DNA from: Mesorhabditis belari | Taxonomy: Eukaryota > Nematoda > Chromadorea > Rhabditida > Rhabditidae | Direction: 5' to 3' | Length of the DNA: 64,000 nt | Assembly: GCA_958450365.1 (NCBI GenBank) | Contig: CAUEEP010000910.1 | Coordinates: 405,001 to 469,000 of the forward strand | The notes under the pieces: generated by a model | What the model saw: only the letters and a program-made list of their open reading frames with translations | Told to the model about the DNA's origin: nothing | The model's database searches: none | Translations under genes and position numbers: made by a program | Shown here: piece after piece, positions 46,611 to 58,335 of the stretch | Numbering within the stretch: position 1 is the first letter of the stretch | Layout: every line of letters begins with the position of its first letter

Positions 46611-49060
46611 AGCTTACATTAAAGAAACAAGTTGATTTCATCAATTTCCGCCTCGTTTCCCTAAATCTCAAAAAGATTATTGGGTAAAGAAATGAAAGAG
46701 TTGTTGTGTCTCCAAGCAAAAGCTCTAATTTGTGCTATACTTGAGCCATTTTATCCATATTTTGGCTGCAAATAATTATCGCGGGGGTATAACTCTCATA
46801 AGAGCCCTTATGCCTTTCCACAGTTTGCACCATTTCCCCATTTTCCCCATTTTCCCCAATGCCCAAATTTTTCTAGATTTCCCCAACTAAACACCAGATT
46901 TCAAAGAGTTCTTTTATGATTTGTTGCTAGTGAAGTCTAGGCTAGAAAAGTCATGCAATAATCGGCTTTTTGACTGTCAGATTGCAGCTTTTTGACTGTC
47001 AGATTGCAGCTTTTTGACTAAAGATTCCAGCTGCGGAATAAACTATTTCAAACGATCATGATTTTCATGGGCGTTTACAATAAAAAGCTAATTGATTAAA
47101 GGGGTAAAGAGATGACTTTCTAGAACCATGGCTATTTGTATACCAATCGACGCGTTTCAGTCTCCTCTACAAAAATTGCACAAAGAAAAACCTTGAAAAC
47201 ACTAAAAATCCCGAGAAAACTATGAAAAACTGTCAAAAAATGTGTTTGGGAGTCTAAAATGTAGTGTGACTGAATCCTTATACACCAGAATTAATTCTAC
47301 CGTAGTTTTCGTCTAGACTACGGTAACAATTTCTTGCCCTAGAACAACCAGCAAAAGACCGTTAAAGATATTCAGCTAAACAACTGAAAGCTAATTAAAA
47401 CAACTCAGAAGCTAATGGTTGAGTTTTGGGCCAAAAAATAATGCTTTTTTTGTTAATTTTGAGCTTGCATTAAAGAAACAAGTTGATTTCATTAATTTCC
47501 GCCTCGTTTCCCTAAATCTCAAAAAGATTATTGGATAAATGCATTTCACAATGGCGAAACTTTTCTATTGGGTTGATGCATAATTATCCGGACTTCTTTT
47601 ATAAATGATTTTATTTAACAAAAAATAACATAAATAGTTAGAAAAATATGTTTAATTGATTATTCTGGAGCATATTCACCGCCTACATCAATAACTGATT
47701 GCCATTTGCTTGGAAGACGATCGATTCCACGAGCGAAGAATAAACGATCTTTGGAGGCAATCCACGCTTTAACATCGTCTATCAAGTCATCCAAATCGTT
47801 GTAGATCTTATTTGTTTGCCAATTTTTGAGCGATCGATTGACGTGGTAGTCCGTTGGGGCTTCTCCAGTTCTTTGAGATCGCGAAACGACTCTGCGGCAG
47901 ACCATCCCTTTTCGAAGTGGTAGAGCATGATATGGCGAAGATGGATATGATTGTCGACACGCATTTTGTTCACTAAAGAATAACGAATATTTAAAAAAAA
48001 GAAATAGACAAAAAGCTTTCAAAACAAAAAAGATACAAGCACGCAAAAAGAAGTCCGGATAATTATGCATCAACCCAATAGATTTCCCCAACTAAACACC
48101 AGATTTCAAAGAGTTCTTTTATGATTTGTTGCTAGTGAAGTCTAGGCTAGAAAAGTCATGCAATAATCGGCTTTTCGACTGTGAGAGTGCAGCTTTTTTG
48201 ACTAAAGATTCCAGCTGCGAAAAGTATCGCAAATTTAACTGAAAAAGACTTTTCCGAATGAAATTTTTCATGTAGAAAAGCGGCCAAATGACAAATTGCC
48301 GGGAGATCTCGACTAGCGCTGATTAAAGCACTTGTTAAATGAGTTGTATAAGTCGAATCGGGAAGTTTTTGGTAGATAAATGTAGCCAAGATTACGGGCT
48401 ACAATTCTCTCTATAACATTTGCCACTTTTGAAATAAGTTAGACATTTCCCAGCTACTTTTCCAAAAAGTCGCTATAATTTGCGGTCACCCTATAGTATT
48501 TTGAAGCTGAGAATTCTGGCGAACATTTCTACGTCTAAATAATCCTGATCAGAGCCAGCTACCTCTCCAATTTTGTCAAAAAAATTGCTTTCAACAAATT
48601 TATAGCGCCAGAACATCAGATATAACGAGAACTATAAACTGAACATCGAAAATAATCAATTACTCCTTTTTCCCTGCTTCTTCAAAGAGCTTGACATTAA
48701 CTTAAATTTTGGTTATGCCAATTCACCCAAAACAGTTAAGTGTGACTTTTATTGTTATTAAGGAATGCTAAGCGCTATTTTTGCATTGAAGAAATATAGA
48801 AAAGCCTTTCTTAACAATTTTTAATAGAGAAAAGCCAAATGACAGATTTGCCAGAGAAATCTCGACTAGCGCTGATTCAAGCACTTGTTAAATGAGTTGT
48901 ATAAGTCGAATCGGGAAGTTTTTGGTAGATAAATGTAGCCAAGATTACGGGCTACAATTCTCTCTATAACATTTGACACTTTTGAAATAAGTTAGACATT
49001 TCCCAGCTACTTTTCCAAAAAGTCGCTATAATTTGCGGTCATTCTGTAGACTTGCTTGGG
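46611..49060. repeat. Tandemly duplicated intergenic segments
   Basis: AAGTTGATTTCATCAATTTC...AAAAGATTATTGG occurs at 46630-46685 and 47478-47533. GATTTCCCCAACTAAACACC and the following 115 bp occur at 46876-46990 and 48081-48195. A 190-bp block (CGACTAGCGCTGATT...TTTGCGGTCA) occurs at 48307-48492 and 48867-49044 and ends in a Tc1-like terminal motif. The second copy of the first duplication holds the mariner at 47568-48078. Confidence 0.8.
47568..48078 (-). mobile_element. Internally deleted mariner element
   Basis: 511 bp between TA dinucleotides (47566-47567 and 48079-48080), with essentially perfect 33-bp inverted ends starting TTGGGTTGATGCATAATTAT. Minus-strand frames fuse the transposase N-terminus (MLYHFEKGWSAAESFRDL, helix-turn-helix) to the C-terminus (ASKDRLFFARGIDRLPSKW), so the catalytic core is missing. 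The duplicated copy of the flanking sequence at 46865-46880 shows the uninterrupted TA target. Confidence 0.93.
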
Positions 49061-50079
49061 AACTGGAATACCCTTTTAAGGAATCTCAAGCTTTATCGCT
49101 TCAAATTATTAAAAACGATAGAAATTTGATTAAAATCCACTGAAATCTTTGAATAGAAGCATGTTGATTAAAAAATATCTAATAGAATCTAATGATCTAA
49201 TAGAGCTTTAGCTCAAAATAACATCAAAATTGAGTTGACTCGAATGATCGAAGAGTTTCTCCATCATCTCCAAAACGTTGCCCGGCTGTTATGAGCTTGA
49301 GATTATAACTTTTAATTCTAACTAATTAGAAATCAGTTAGCTTTTCTGATTCCTCAGCTACTGAGGAATTTACATCGATTCGCCAGTTCATATGCTTTCA
49401 ATGAATAGAATGAATCGAATTCGAATTTAAATCTCGACTCAAACTAGCATTTGTTGTCTAAAAGGTTAAGTCTTCAGGGGACTCTTTAATGCTTTCTTTT
49501 TATTTTATTCTCTTTTCACCATGACTACCGGCTAACGATAGACTGGGTTTTGTTTACTTCATTGGGATTTACCTGACGAAATTGCTTTTCAGAATCTTCA
49601 AAGAGTTCTTTTATGATTTTATGATGAGCAATGCCCAGAATTGCATTGTATTGATGCTTCGCTATTCAATTTGAAAGCTTTCTTTTCTTATCTCTATATA
49701 GAAATGTAGCTTTATTATAAAGCTTATTGCAAAGCTTATTGTAAAGCTTATTGTAAAGCTGATTGTCAAGATTATTGCAAAGCTTATTGTAAAGATTATT
49801 GTAAAGCTTATTGTAAAGCTTATCGAAAGCTTATTGTAAAGATTACTTCTTTCTTTTCTTTTTTTTAAACTTCAAAATGATGATCTCTTTTATCGATGAA
49901 TCATCCTTTTAGGTGCTCGGTTTGTTCTCGGAACTTTCCTCTCTCTCTCTTTTACAATTTGCTCGATTCCCCAAAAAAAGTCTCCCAAAAAATTGTCAAC
50001 CATCAAATCGAGGCTTTGCATTGATTTCATTTAAACACACCTATTTAAAACTGGTCATTCAAATAGCTAAACCACAGCG

Positions 50080-53000
50080 ATGAACTTTCTCGCGAGGTTA
50101 CTCAAGTAAGTTCTTGATTTCAAAGCTTATCAAAGATTTGTTCAGTCTCTTGAAAAAGATCCCAATATGGATTTATGTGTTTCTCGTGCTTGCAATCGTG
50201 CTCGAGTTGGTCTACACGATAGCAATTTTAAAAGTAAGTTTGAAAGCAGGTGTGAAAGCAGCTGAAGCAGCTGAAGAAGGTATGAAAGCAGCTGAAGCAG
50301 CTGAAGAAGGTATGAAAGCAGCTGAAGAAGGTGTGAAAGCAGCTGAAGCAGCTGAAGAAGGTATGAAAGCAGCTGAAGCAGCTGAAGAAGGTATGAAAGC
50401 AGCTGAAGAAGGTGTGAAAGCAGCTGAAGCAGCTGAAGCAGCTGAAGAAGGTGTGAAAGCAGCTGAAGCAGCTGAAGAAGGTATGAAAGCAGCTGAAGCA
50501 GCTGAAGAAGGTATGAAAGCAGCTGAAGCAGTTGAAGAAGGTATGAAAGCAGCTGAAGCAGCTGAAGCAGCTGAAGAAGGTGTGAAAGCAGCTGAAGCAG
50601 CTGAAGAAGGTATGAAAGCAGCTGAAGAATAATAGAGAAAAGCTCCAAAGAATCTCCGGGATGTAGTTAGAACAGCACTTCCGTAACAGAAAACGTTCAA
50701 AACAGCTCTGTCTCTAAAGATCTTCAGTTAATCAACTGCGCATCACTCGACACACATTTTGAACACTAATTTTATCTATGAAATTTAACTTTTTAAAAAA
50801 CTATTCCACCCATCTTGTAGCCAAGAACGCAACGAATATTTTGGTATAAAACTTGAATCGACTAGGTCTTTTGGATCGTGAGAAATTTGACGGCGGCGCT
50901 GTTTTGAACGTTTTTTTATTAGAGACAAAATATTTGCAAAAGATTTGCACGTTATTTTGTAGAAAAATAGTAGGCATTTCTAATGAAGCAAACCGGTGAA
51001 TTCGTTCTTTCTAGATAGCTTTTTAAATGAAGTATCTAAAGACTAAGATGTCGAAAGAACAATCGAATATTTCAGCTTGGAAAAGCCCTTTCCTACAATG
51101 ATGGGAAATTCTTGTTTCACTCGTTCGCCGTGGTGAACATGCAGTTGCTAATGTTCCTTGGGACGATCTACATCTACTATCGATTTGCGGCCGCTTTTCC
51201 GTGAGTTTTTCGGAAAGGAGCTTTCAATTTCATCAATTTCATCAATTTCATACTGAACTGAGCACTTAAACGTCGAAAAACAGAAAAACTAGAATAGAAA
51301 GCTAAAAAAACTAACATAGATAAAGTTAAAAAAGATAGAAAAACATAGAAAAAGATAGAAAAACATAGAAAAACATAGAAAAATATAGAAAAACATAGAA
51401 AATTCTTGCTAGATCTCTGAAAAAGCCTCAAATCCTTCTCCATCGCTACTATATAATGGAAGAAGAAAGAAATGCGATAAAACAAACACACAGGTTCATT
51501 CAAGAAAATAAAACAATTTCAGCAATTTCAACAATTTCAACAATTTCAACAATTTCATATAATTGAATATGAAAATAACATTTATGTTTCAGTGTCAAGA
51601 AACGGGATACTTTGTGGATTGCTTTGGGAGTGGTTGTCAGGTAAAATAACAATGAAATCGAAGATTTGTCAAACTTTAGGATATTTTTGGTATCGTTATT
51701 GCTCTTTGCGCACGCTTCTTCGATTTTCTATATGGTGAATAACTTTGAGTTTTGATTTTGGCTTGAGATTGAGATTTTTTGAGATTGAGGCTATGAGATT
51801 TTAAGATCAAAGTTGGATTCAAGGCTTGTCCTACGCATTTTCCTATGAATTTGTCTTGTCCTATGCATTTGTCTTGTCCTATGAATTTTGTCCTACGCAT
51901 CGCAATTCGTTTATCGAACTAATTGAGATTTCTATTTAGTGAGCAACTTCTATATAGTGATTTGATTTCGATTTTTGAGACAAGATTGAGTCTAATCGCA
52001 AACCAATTTTGTTTCAACTACTTGTAAAGTCTTGGATTATGAATGGCGGCAATATCTAAAAATTTTAAATCTTATAACGAGTTCTTTCAATATTTAAAGA
52101 TTCTTCTATCCCGTAAACTAAAATTTAGTCTAAACTCTAAAAGATCCAGAGATCAAGATGTCGTAAATCCAGAGATGAGTCTAAGCAAGTTCAAGATGAG
52201 TCTAAGCAAGTTTTGGCTCAATTACTTGAAAAGTCTTGGATTATTAATGGCTACAATGTCTTACAATACAGCAAATTCATTCAATATTTAATGTTTTTTC
52301 TATTGAACTAAATTCTAGAGTCCTCTCCCGTCCGAAGTCTCTCCTTGGGCGTATATCTCGATGACAGCTCTCGCTGCATGGATTCATCTCATTCTCTTCT
52401 TCATTTTTACTGATCTCATCTTGCTTGTGATCTATCTAATTCTGAAAATCCGAGGGAAAGTTACGATCTTCGGAGTAAATGGGTAAGTGAAAAGATGAAA
52501 TCTAAAACAGAATTGGATCAGTCATTCTGTTTTTCCGGGCTCTAATAATCCGAAATAAACAAGCCCGTTGATATTCGCAAGGGAATGTTGCATTGATCTG
52601 AAGAGGTGAAAATCAAATGATAATAAGTCTGGACTATATGACGCATGTGGTTAGACCTTCCATCCTAATTCCTCTAAATTCATATAAGCTTTCGCTTTGT
52701 TAGCTGGCACGTTGCCAGAGTCGGGGAAAATTGAGAGTCGAGGGAATTAAAACCTTTTGACGCAAAATTTAGTCAACCATCTTGAGCTGTTGAATAAAAT
52801 AAGGTGAATCAGCTGTTTGAATCAGCTGTTTTTCCGGGCTCTAATAATCCGAAATAAACAAGCCCGTTGATGTTCCACCAGACAACATCACTTTGTGCCC
52901 ATGATAATCCGGCTTTGGAGTTGAAATTGGCATTTGTCAATTGGACCTGCTACAATTCCCGTAGTACAGGGTTGATATTCAATTGATTGCTGTTGAAAAA

Positions 53001-56000
53001 TGAAAAATGGATGAGTCAGAGAAATGGGTTGCTTATGAAATGGAGCGCTCTAATACATATTCTTAAATCCTTACTGTTAACAGATAAAGAATGGCCTATA
53101 GGGTCACTCACAATTATAGCGCCGCACTTCAGAGGGTCTATTTTGGCCAAAATTCGGTCAAGCGTTCTGATTTTTCTGGAGTTAAATCTTAAGTATATCT
53201 CCTTGAACGGTGCCCATTATCTAATCGATTCAACCTTTCAACTTTTTTATATAACCTTCCAAAGTTGGGAGCCGAGTTTCGCTCGGCACGCTACTCATTT
53301 TTGGGATTTTGAAGTTTTCATTTAAAAAGTCTTTAAGATTTTAGTGTTTTTTTTTCAATTAATCATATTTACTTCTAAAATTTAAAAGCGATAGACTTTG
53401 AAAAATAAGATTTTCTCGTTCTTTAGTGGCTTCTCTGAATCCCCCATAAATTGTTCAAGTGAAAACAGTTTATATTAAATGATTTTTGGTGACATTTCTC
53501 AAGAATTTTTGCATTTAAACTGCTTAGAGCATGTAAAATTTTGTTCATTAACATAAGTAATCGAATCTCAACGAGATTTTGACAAGATCGCTCTCAAAAA
53601 TCCCAAAAATGAGTAGCGTACCGAGTGACACTCGACTCTCAACTTTGGGAGGTTATATGAAAAAGTTGAAAGCTTGAATTGATTAGATAATGGGCACCGC
53701 TCAAGGAGACATACTTAAGATTTATCTCCAGAAAAAATCAGAGAAATTGGCCCGATTTTGGCCAATCTAGGCCCTCTGAAGGCGCTATGGACCACCGTAG
53801 ATTAAGGTAGCGAGGTCAACAAGATCTAACTTCTTGAACACTTTTTTTACAAAGTACTGTAGTGAGAGACTGAATCTTAAAGTATTGCCAAACTTTTCAA
53901 TCTTTAGTTTCTTCATGAATCATCGATTAAAACAAGTGCTCATTGTGCTTGCATTGACGATCGCTTTCTTGGCATTCGGACTCTACAGAACGCTAACTCC
54001 TCCGAAAGTTGTGAGAGAAACAGTTGTGACTGAGGTATGGAAAATGGTTAACATCAACTAAGCCATGGCTTAGAAAATGAAACCTGGATCAGAGTTGAAA
54101 ATCGTCTTGCTAACCGATATTCACATTGGACCGAGTGTCGGGAAGAGTCGGGTGGAGCAAATTGTGAACGATGTGAATCAATTAGAACCAGGTAATAGCT
54201 ATGATGATTAACTTTAGCCTAGATTCAAGTAGTAGTTGGCTAAAACTTGCCAACTTCGAAAGCTACCGTAGTCTTATCCAAATCGCTTTTGTTGAGATTC
54301 TAGACTGAGATAAATTTATGCCAAAACAAAATACAAAGACAAATTACCGTATTTTCTCTAATAGTACTGCGCCGCGGCGAGCCGAGTTGGTGACTATTTT
54401 ACGGTTTCCAAGCTTTCCCAGAAGCTCAACACTCAAATCCCCCACTACATCTCATCATCAGCTACATTTTCCGACCCCACATCGATAGGTTCTGATAAGC
54501 GGTTCTCGAGATTTCGAGCAATTTAGGCGACGCTAAGGATGCGACGCTATTAGAGAAAATACGGTATACGAGTGTTAGACTGTGTTATAATTATATTAGG
54601 AAATCAGCTCAGAACTACATCTTCAATAAGTTTTTCCTTTTTTCAAGAAAATCCAAATGTAGCCTAAATTCTAAAGCCAAAATAAATCTACCTAGACATT
54701 GTTGCCATTGCTGGTGATCTGGCTGACGGTTATGTGAAAGACTTGGGTGAAGCGGCAAGTCCTTTCTGCTCTCTGACACCAAAACTTGGAGTCTATTTTG
54801 CAACAGGTAAATTCCATCCGTATCCATCTAAAATTCCATCCATATCCATCTAAAATCTGAAATATTCTAGGAAACCATGAATACTTTCATGGCGAAGTCG
54901 ATGAGTGGTTTGTTTGGTTGAAAGCGTGCAATATCACTGTTCTCCACAACGAGAATCGACGCCTTGATACAGGAAACGGGAACTCGATTTGCATTGCCGG
55001 AGTCGACGACTATATCACTTTGAAAATCCAGTAAAGACAGTGAAATCGAAAAAAGAAACAAAAAAATTCAGTCATCCTGGCCACAAAATGAATCCAAAGC
55101 AAGCATTGAGTGGCTGCAAAAAGGAGGATCTCGTCGTTCTCTTGGCTCATCAACCAAATGCCGATGATATGATTTTGACCGATGATCAGATCAATGGGAA
55201 TTTGGATGTGATCCTTTCAGGTAGTTGGATTCGTTTTCTAACGATTATATCGTTAATTATATCGTACTTCTATTATAGATGTTTATGAAGAAGGAGTTGA
55301 GTTCGTTGATCTACAGAGTGTTCAGTATTTATGGGGAACCAGTAGATTACTAGGTTTTGAGCTCATTTTGTACAAGTTTAAGGCTAAAAAAATGAAAAGC
55401 ACTTATCAAAGCGCCTAACTTTAACACCTTTAAGTTACTTTTTTTCAAAATTAATGCCTGTTGCGCTGTTGCTTGTCTGGAAAAGCCTGTGGAAAGTCTG
55501 AGGAATTGAGTTTGTGACAAGTTCTCGTTAAGCTTTCTTGGAAGAACCAAAAGTGGAAGGTGTTTCTAACACTTCTAATGTCCCGTTGATTCGAAAACTT
55601 TTAAATTGTGAAGAGTTTTTCATCGTTACTCACCAAAGAACACTCTTTTTCATCGGGTGATCCTTTGGTTATGGAGACAAATCGATTTTTGAAATATCAA
55701 ACTTAATAAACTGTAAAAATAATCTAGAAAGTCAAGCTTTTTTCCAACTTCTATGCAGTGCTTTCTTGAGAAAGAAAGCACTGCATTCTTGCTGCCTTTC
55801 TTGCTTTCTTTCTTGCTTTCTTCATAAACCAATTTTGAGAGGTCTTGAACGACCTACAAGCTTCTTGAACGACCTACGAGCTTCTTGAACGACCTACGAG
55901 CTTCTTGATCGACCTACGAGCTTCTTGAACGACCTACGAGCTTCTTGATCGACCTACGAGCTTCTTGAACGACCTACAAGCTTCTTGAACGACCTACGAG

Positions 56001-56970
56001 CTTCTTGAACGACCTACGAGCTTCTTGATCGACCTACGAGCTTCTTGAACGACCTACAAGCTTCTTGAACGACCTACGAGCTTCTTGATCGACCTACGAG
56101 CTTCTTGATCGACCTACAAGCTTCTTGAACGACCTACGAGCTTCTTGATCGACCTACGAGCTTCTTGAACGACCTACAAGCTTCTTGAACGACCTACGAG
56201 CTTCTTGAACGACCTACGAGCTTCTTGAACGACCTACGAGCTTCTTGATCGACCTACGAGCTTCTTGAACGACCTACAAGCTTCTTGAACGACCTACGAG
56301 CTTCTTGAACGACCTACGAGCTTCTTGAACGACCTACGAGCTTCTTGATCGACCTACGAGCTTCTTGAACGACCTACAAGCTTCTTGAACGACCTACGAG
56401 CTTCTTGAACGACCTACGAGCTTCTTGAACGACCTACGAGCTTCTTGAACGACCTACGAGCTTCTTGAACGACCTACGAGCTTCTTGAACGACCTCAAAA
56501 GTCCCCATAAATATTGAACATTCTGTTTACTGTGGCTATCCCGATAGTGAGATTTTGATACAAATTACATAGGCAAGACTTATGGTTTTTTTTTTACGAA
56601 AACCCGTGAATCTAGTGAAAAATGTGCGTAGATTTGAAATATCTAAACAAAAAAACCGTCAACTCTTTTGGTTTTTGAGAAAAGTCCTTTTCTAGAGCTG
56701 GATTAGCCGCACCCAACCCTTTCGATCCTTCATTCAAATTCTCTATCAAGAACAGTATCCATTTCAGGTCACACCCACAACGGGCAGTTCATCTTCTTCT
56801 GGCCGTTGACTGAGCTGGGCAACAAATACAATCACGGTCACTATCATAACAGGCCGACAAATACCCATATCCTTGTGTCAGCCGGAGTCGATTTCTTTGG
56901 CCCACCCATAAGGACAGCTGGCTTTTGTGAAATTGTTGAGTTAACTGTTAAGGGACAACAAGAAGCTTGA
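50080..56970 (+). CDS. Transmembrane metallophosphoesterase, TMPPE type, paralogue 2
   Basis: Twelve exons: 50080-50105, 50146-50233, 51076-51200, 51593-51640, 51680-51734, 52319-52482, 53908-54034, 54074-54191, 54696-54806, 54871-55030, 55072-55220, 56768-56970; all in phase, 457 residues. Exons 5-11 have exactly the same lengths as in paralogue 1 (55, 164, 127, 118, 111, 160 and 149 nt), strong support for both models. Five membrane helices precede the phosphoesterase domain with TDIHIG, GDLADG, GNHE, AHQPN and GHTHNGQ intact. Paralogue 1 has SDLHIG at the first site. The substrate is unknown. A 40-nt first intron (50106-50145) joins the small start exon. Introns hold a coding-like repeat (50234-51075), a palindrome, a MITE and a 20-bp minisatellite. 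Confidence 0.93.
50250..50632 (+). repeat. GCTGAAGAAGGTATGAAAGC repeat, open in frame through an intron
   Basis: Units of 21 and 30 bp (variants of AAAGCAGCTGAAGCAGCTGA) begin 17 nt after the GTAAGT donor of TMPPE-2 exon 2. They keep exon 2's reading frame open for about 130 codons, encoding AEAAEEGMKA repeats, to a stop at 50630. The minus-strand frames are also open. Comparison with paralogue 1 supports this being intron, but retention would give a membrane helix plus a charged helical tail. Confidence 0.85.
52525..52885. repeat. 57-bp direct repeat pair in TMPPE-2 intron
   Basis: TTTTTCCGGGCTCTAATAAT...AAGCCCGTTGAT occurs at about 52529-52575 and 52828-52875, inside the intron before exon 7. 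Confidence 0.8.
53087..53810. mobile_element. Palindromic DNA element with ~230-bp inverted arms
   Basis: Arms 53090-53325 and 53570-53800 are imperfect inverse copies; landmarks are GCACTTCAGAGGGTCTATTTT, AACGGTGCCCATTATCTAAT and AATGAGTAGCGTACC. The left end TATAGGGTCACTCACAATTATAG resembles the Tc1-like ends near 48490. The 112-codon frame over the left arm is not supported as a gene. Sits in an intron of TMPPE-2. Confidence 0.8.
54345..54565. mobile_element. MITE, TACCGTATTTTCTCTAATAG family, copy 2
   Basis: Complete element of about 220 bp in the intron between exons 8 and 9 of TMPPE-2. Both terminal repeats are present (TACCGTATTTTCTCTAATAG and TATTAGAGAAAATACGGTA). Confidence 0.9.
55840..56495. 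repeat. 20-bp minisatellite, ~33 units
   Basis: Perfectly phased units of CTTCTTGAACGACCTACGAG with two recurring variants (AAC/ATC and CGAG/CAAG). It lies in the last intron of TMPPE-2, upstream of the exon encoding the GHTH motif. The variants recur in patterns, suggesting expansion of multi-unit blocks. Confidence 0.97.
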
Positions 56971-57107
56971 GAAAAACGGAAACTACCGTATTTTCTCTAA
57001 TAGTACTGCACCCCGGTACTTGTACTTGTAGTTGATGCCTGTACTTTGGCATTCAGTTGATCTTTTTCAAAGTCTTTAGAGCTGAACAATGAAACATCAA
57101 TAGTATT

Positions 57108-57323
57108 TACCGTATTTTCTCTAATAGTACTGCACCCCGGCGAGCCGAGTTGATGACTATTTTACGGTTTTCAAGCTTTGCAGAAGCTCAACACTCTAAT
57201 CCCCCACAAGATCTCATCGTCAGCTGATTTCAGCTGATTTCCGAGCCCACATCGATAGGTTCTGATAAGCGGTTCTCGAGATTTCGAGCAATTTAGATGC
57301 ACTACTATTAGAGAGAATACGGT
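57108..57323. mobile_element. MITE, TACCGTATTTTCTCTAATAG family, copy 3
   Basis: About 215 bp, starting 138 nt after the TMPPE-2 stop. It is preceded by a fragment of the same end at 56985-57013. It may overlap the 3' UTR. Confidence 0.88.
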
Positions 57324-58335
57324 AATCGGTCATATTCCAATTTTATCGAGTACCAAAGTGGTTTTGCATTTTGTGGGGATTAAAAAACTTGATTCTTGGG
57401 TCAAAATTGGGTTTACCTGAAACTTGGGTTTATGGATTTACTGAAATTACACTGAAATTACTGAAATTTTTACCCAAAAAAACGAAATACGTAATTCTTT
57501 CAGATGAAATCTAGCAAAATAGTGTGATTTCGAATTATTCAGGTTTATCAAGGTTTTATTGCGTCCCAATTACGCTAGTTTACTAAATCTCGAGTTCTTT
57601 TTTCTTCTAAATAATAGTTAATTGACTATCGAGCAAAATTGGTTCAGAAAAGAAAATGATTACGATAGAGAATGTGCAAAATAGCTTTAATACGATATAT
57701 TCATTGTCTGTGATTTCTATTTGACACTAGCTGCTGCTGGCTGATGGCAAGCTTACACTAAAACACTGTGACACTGTGATGTGACACTATGTTTAACCAA
57801 TGTTTGTGACTTGTTCTATTCCATGTTCTATTCTATGACTTGTTCTATTCCTTGTTCTATTCCAAGACTTGTTCTATTCCATGTTCTATTCCATGACTTG
57901 TTCTATTCCATTTTGTGAACTTTTTCTTCTGTTATGATCTGAAAATCTTTTTCTTTTACGGGTTTTATCTTTTCTTTTGACCAAATTCTGTCATTTTTCT
58001 TCCTATTTTCAATTCTGAAATTTATTTACATAAACATTGTTCTTTGAAAATGATTGACTAGGGAAATGAATGAAAATAGGAAAAAAGAAAAAGGAAAGAA
58101 AGGAAAGAAAGGAAAGAAAGGAAAGAAAGGAAAGAAAAGGAAAGAAAGGAAAGAAAGGAAATTGGATCGGAAAAAGAAATTCTCAAAACACTAGCCCGTA
58201 AAGAAGAGAAAAGGTAGAGAAAAAGAAAAAAAAGGAGAAAAACAAAGTTATTTCTTTTCATTTAAAAGAGCACCACGTATTTTTTAATGGAAATTTTCGC
58301 AAAGATGAGTGAAATTGAAAATTTCAAAGCAATTT
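57324..58335. other. Intergenic, simple repeats
   Basis: Contains a CTTGTTCTATTCCATGTTC array (57808-57912) and a GGAAAGAAA tract (58085-58160). No gene seen between TMPPE-2 and the minus-strand gene; the two are convergent. Confidence 0.6.

Noticed and set aside
50142..50700. Leucine/glutamine- and alanine/serine-rich minus-strand frames
   Set aside because: Mirror frames of the intronic GCTGAAGAAGG array.
52987..53325. 112-codon plus-strand frame
   Set aside because: Mostly the left arm of a palindromic element inside a TMPPE-2 intron.
55840..56495. CRISPR-like array
   Set aside because: The 20-bp units abut with no spacers, and the setting is a eukaryotic intron.
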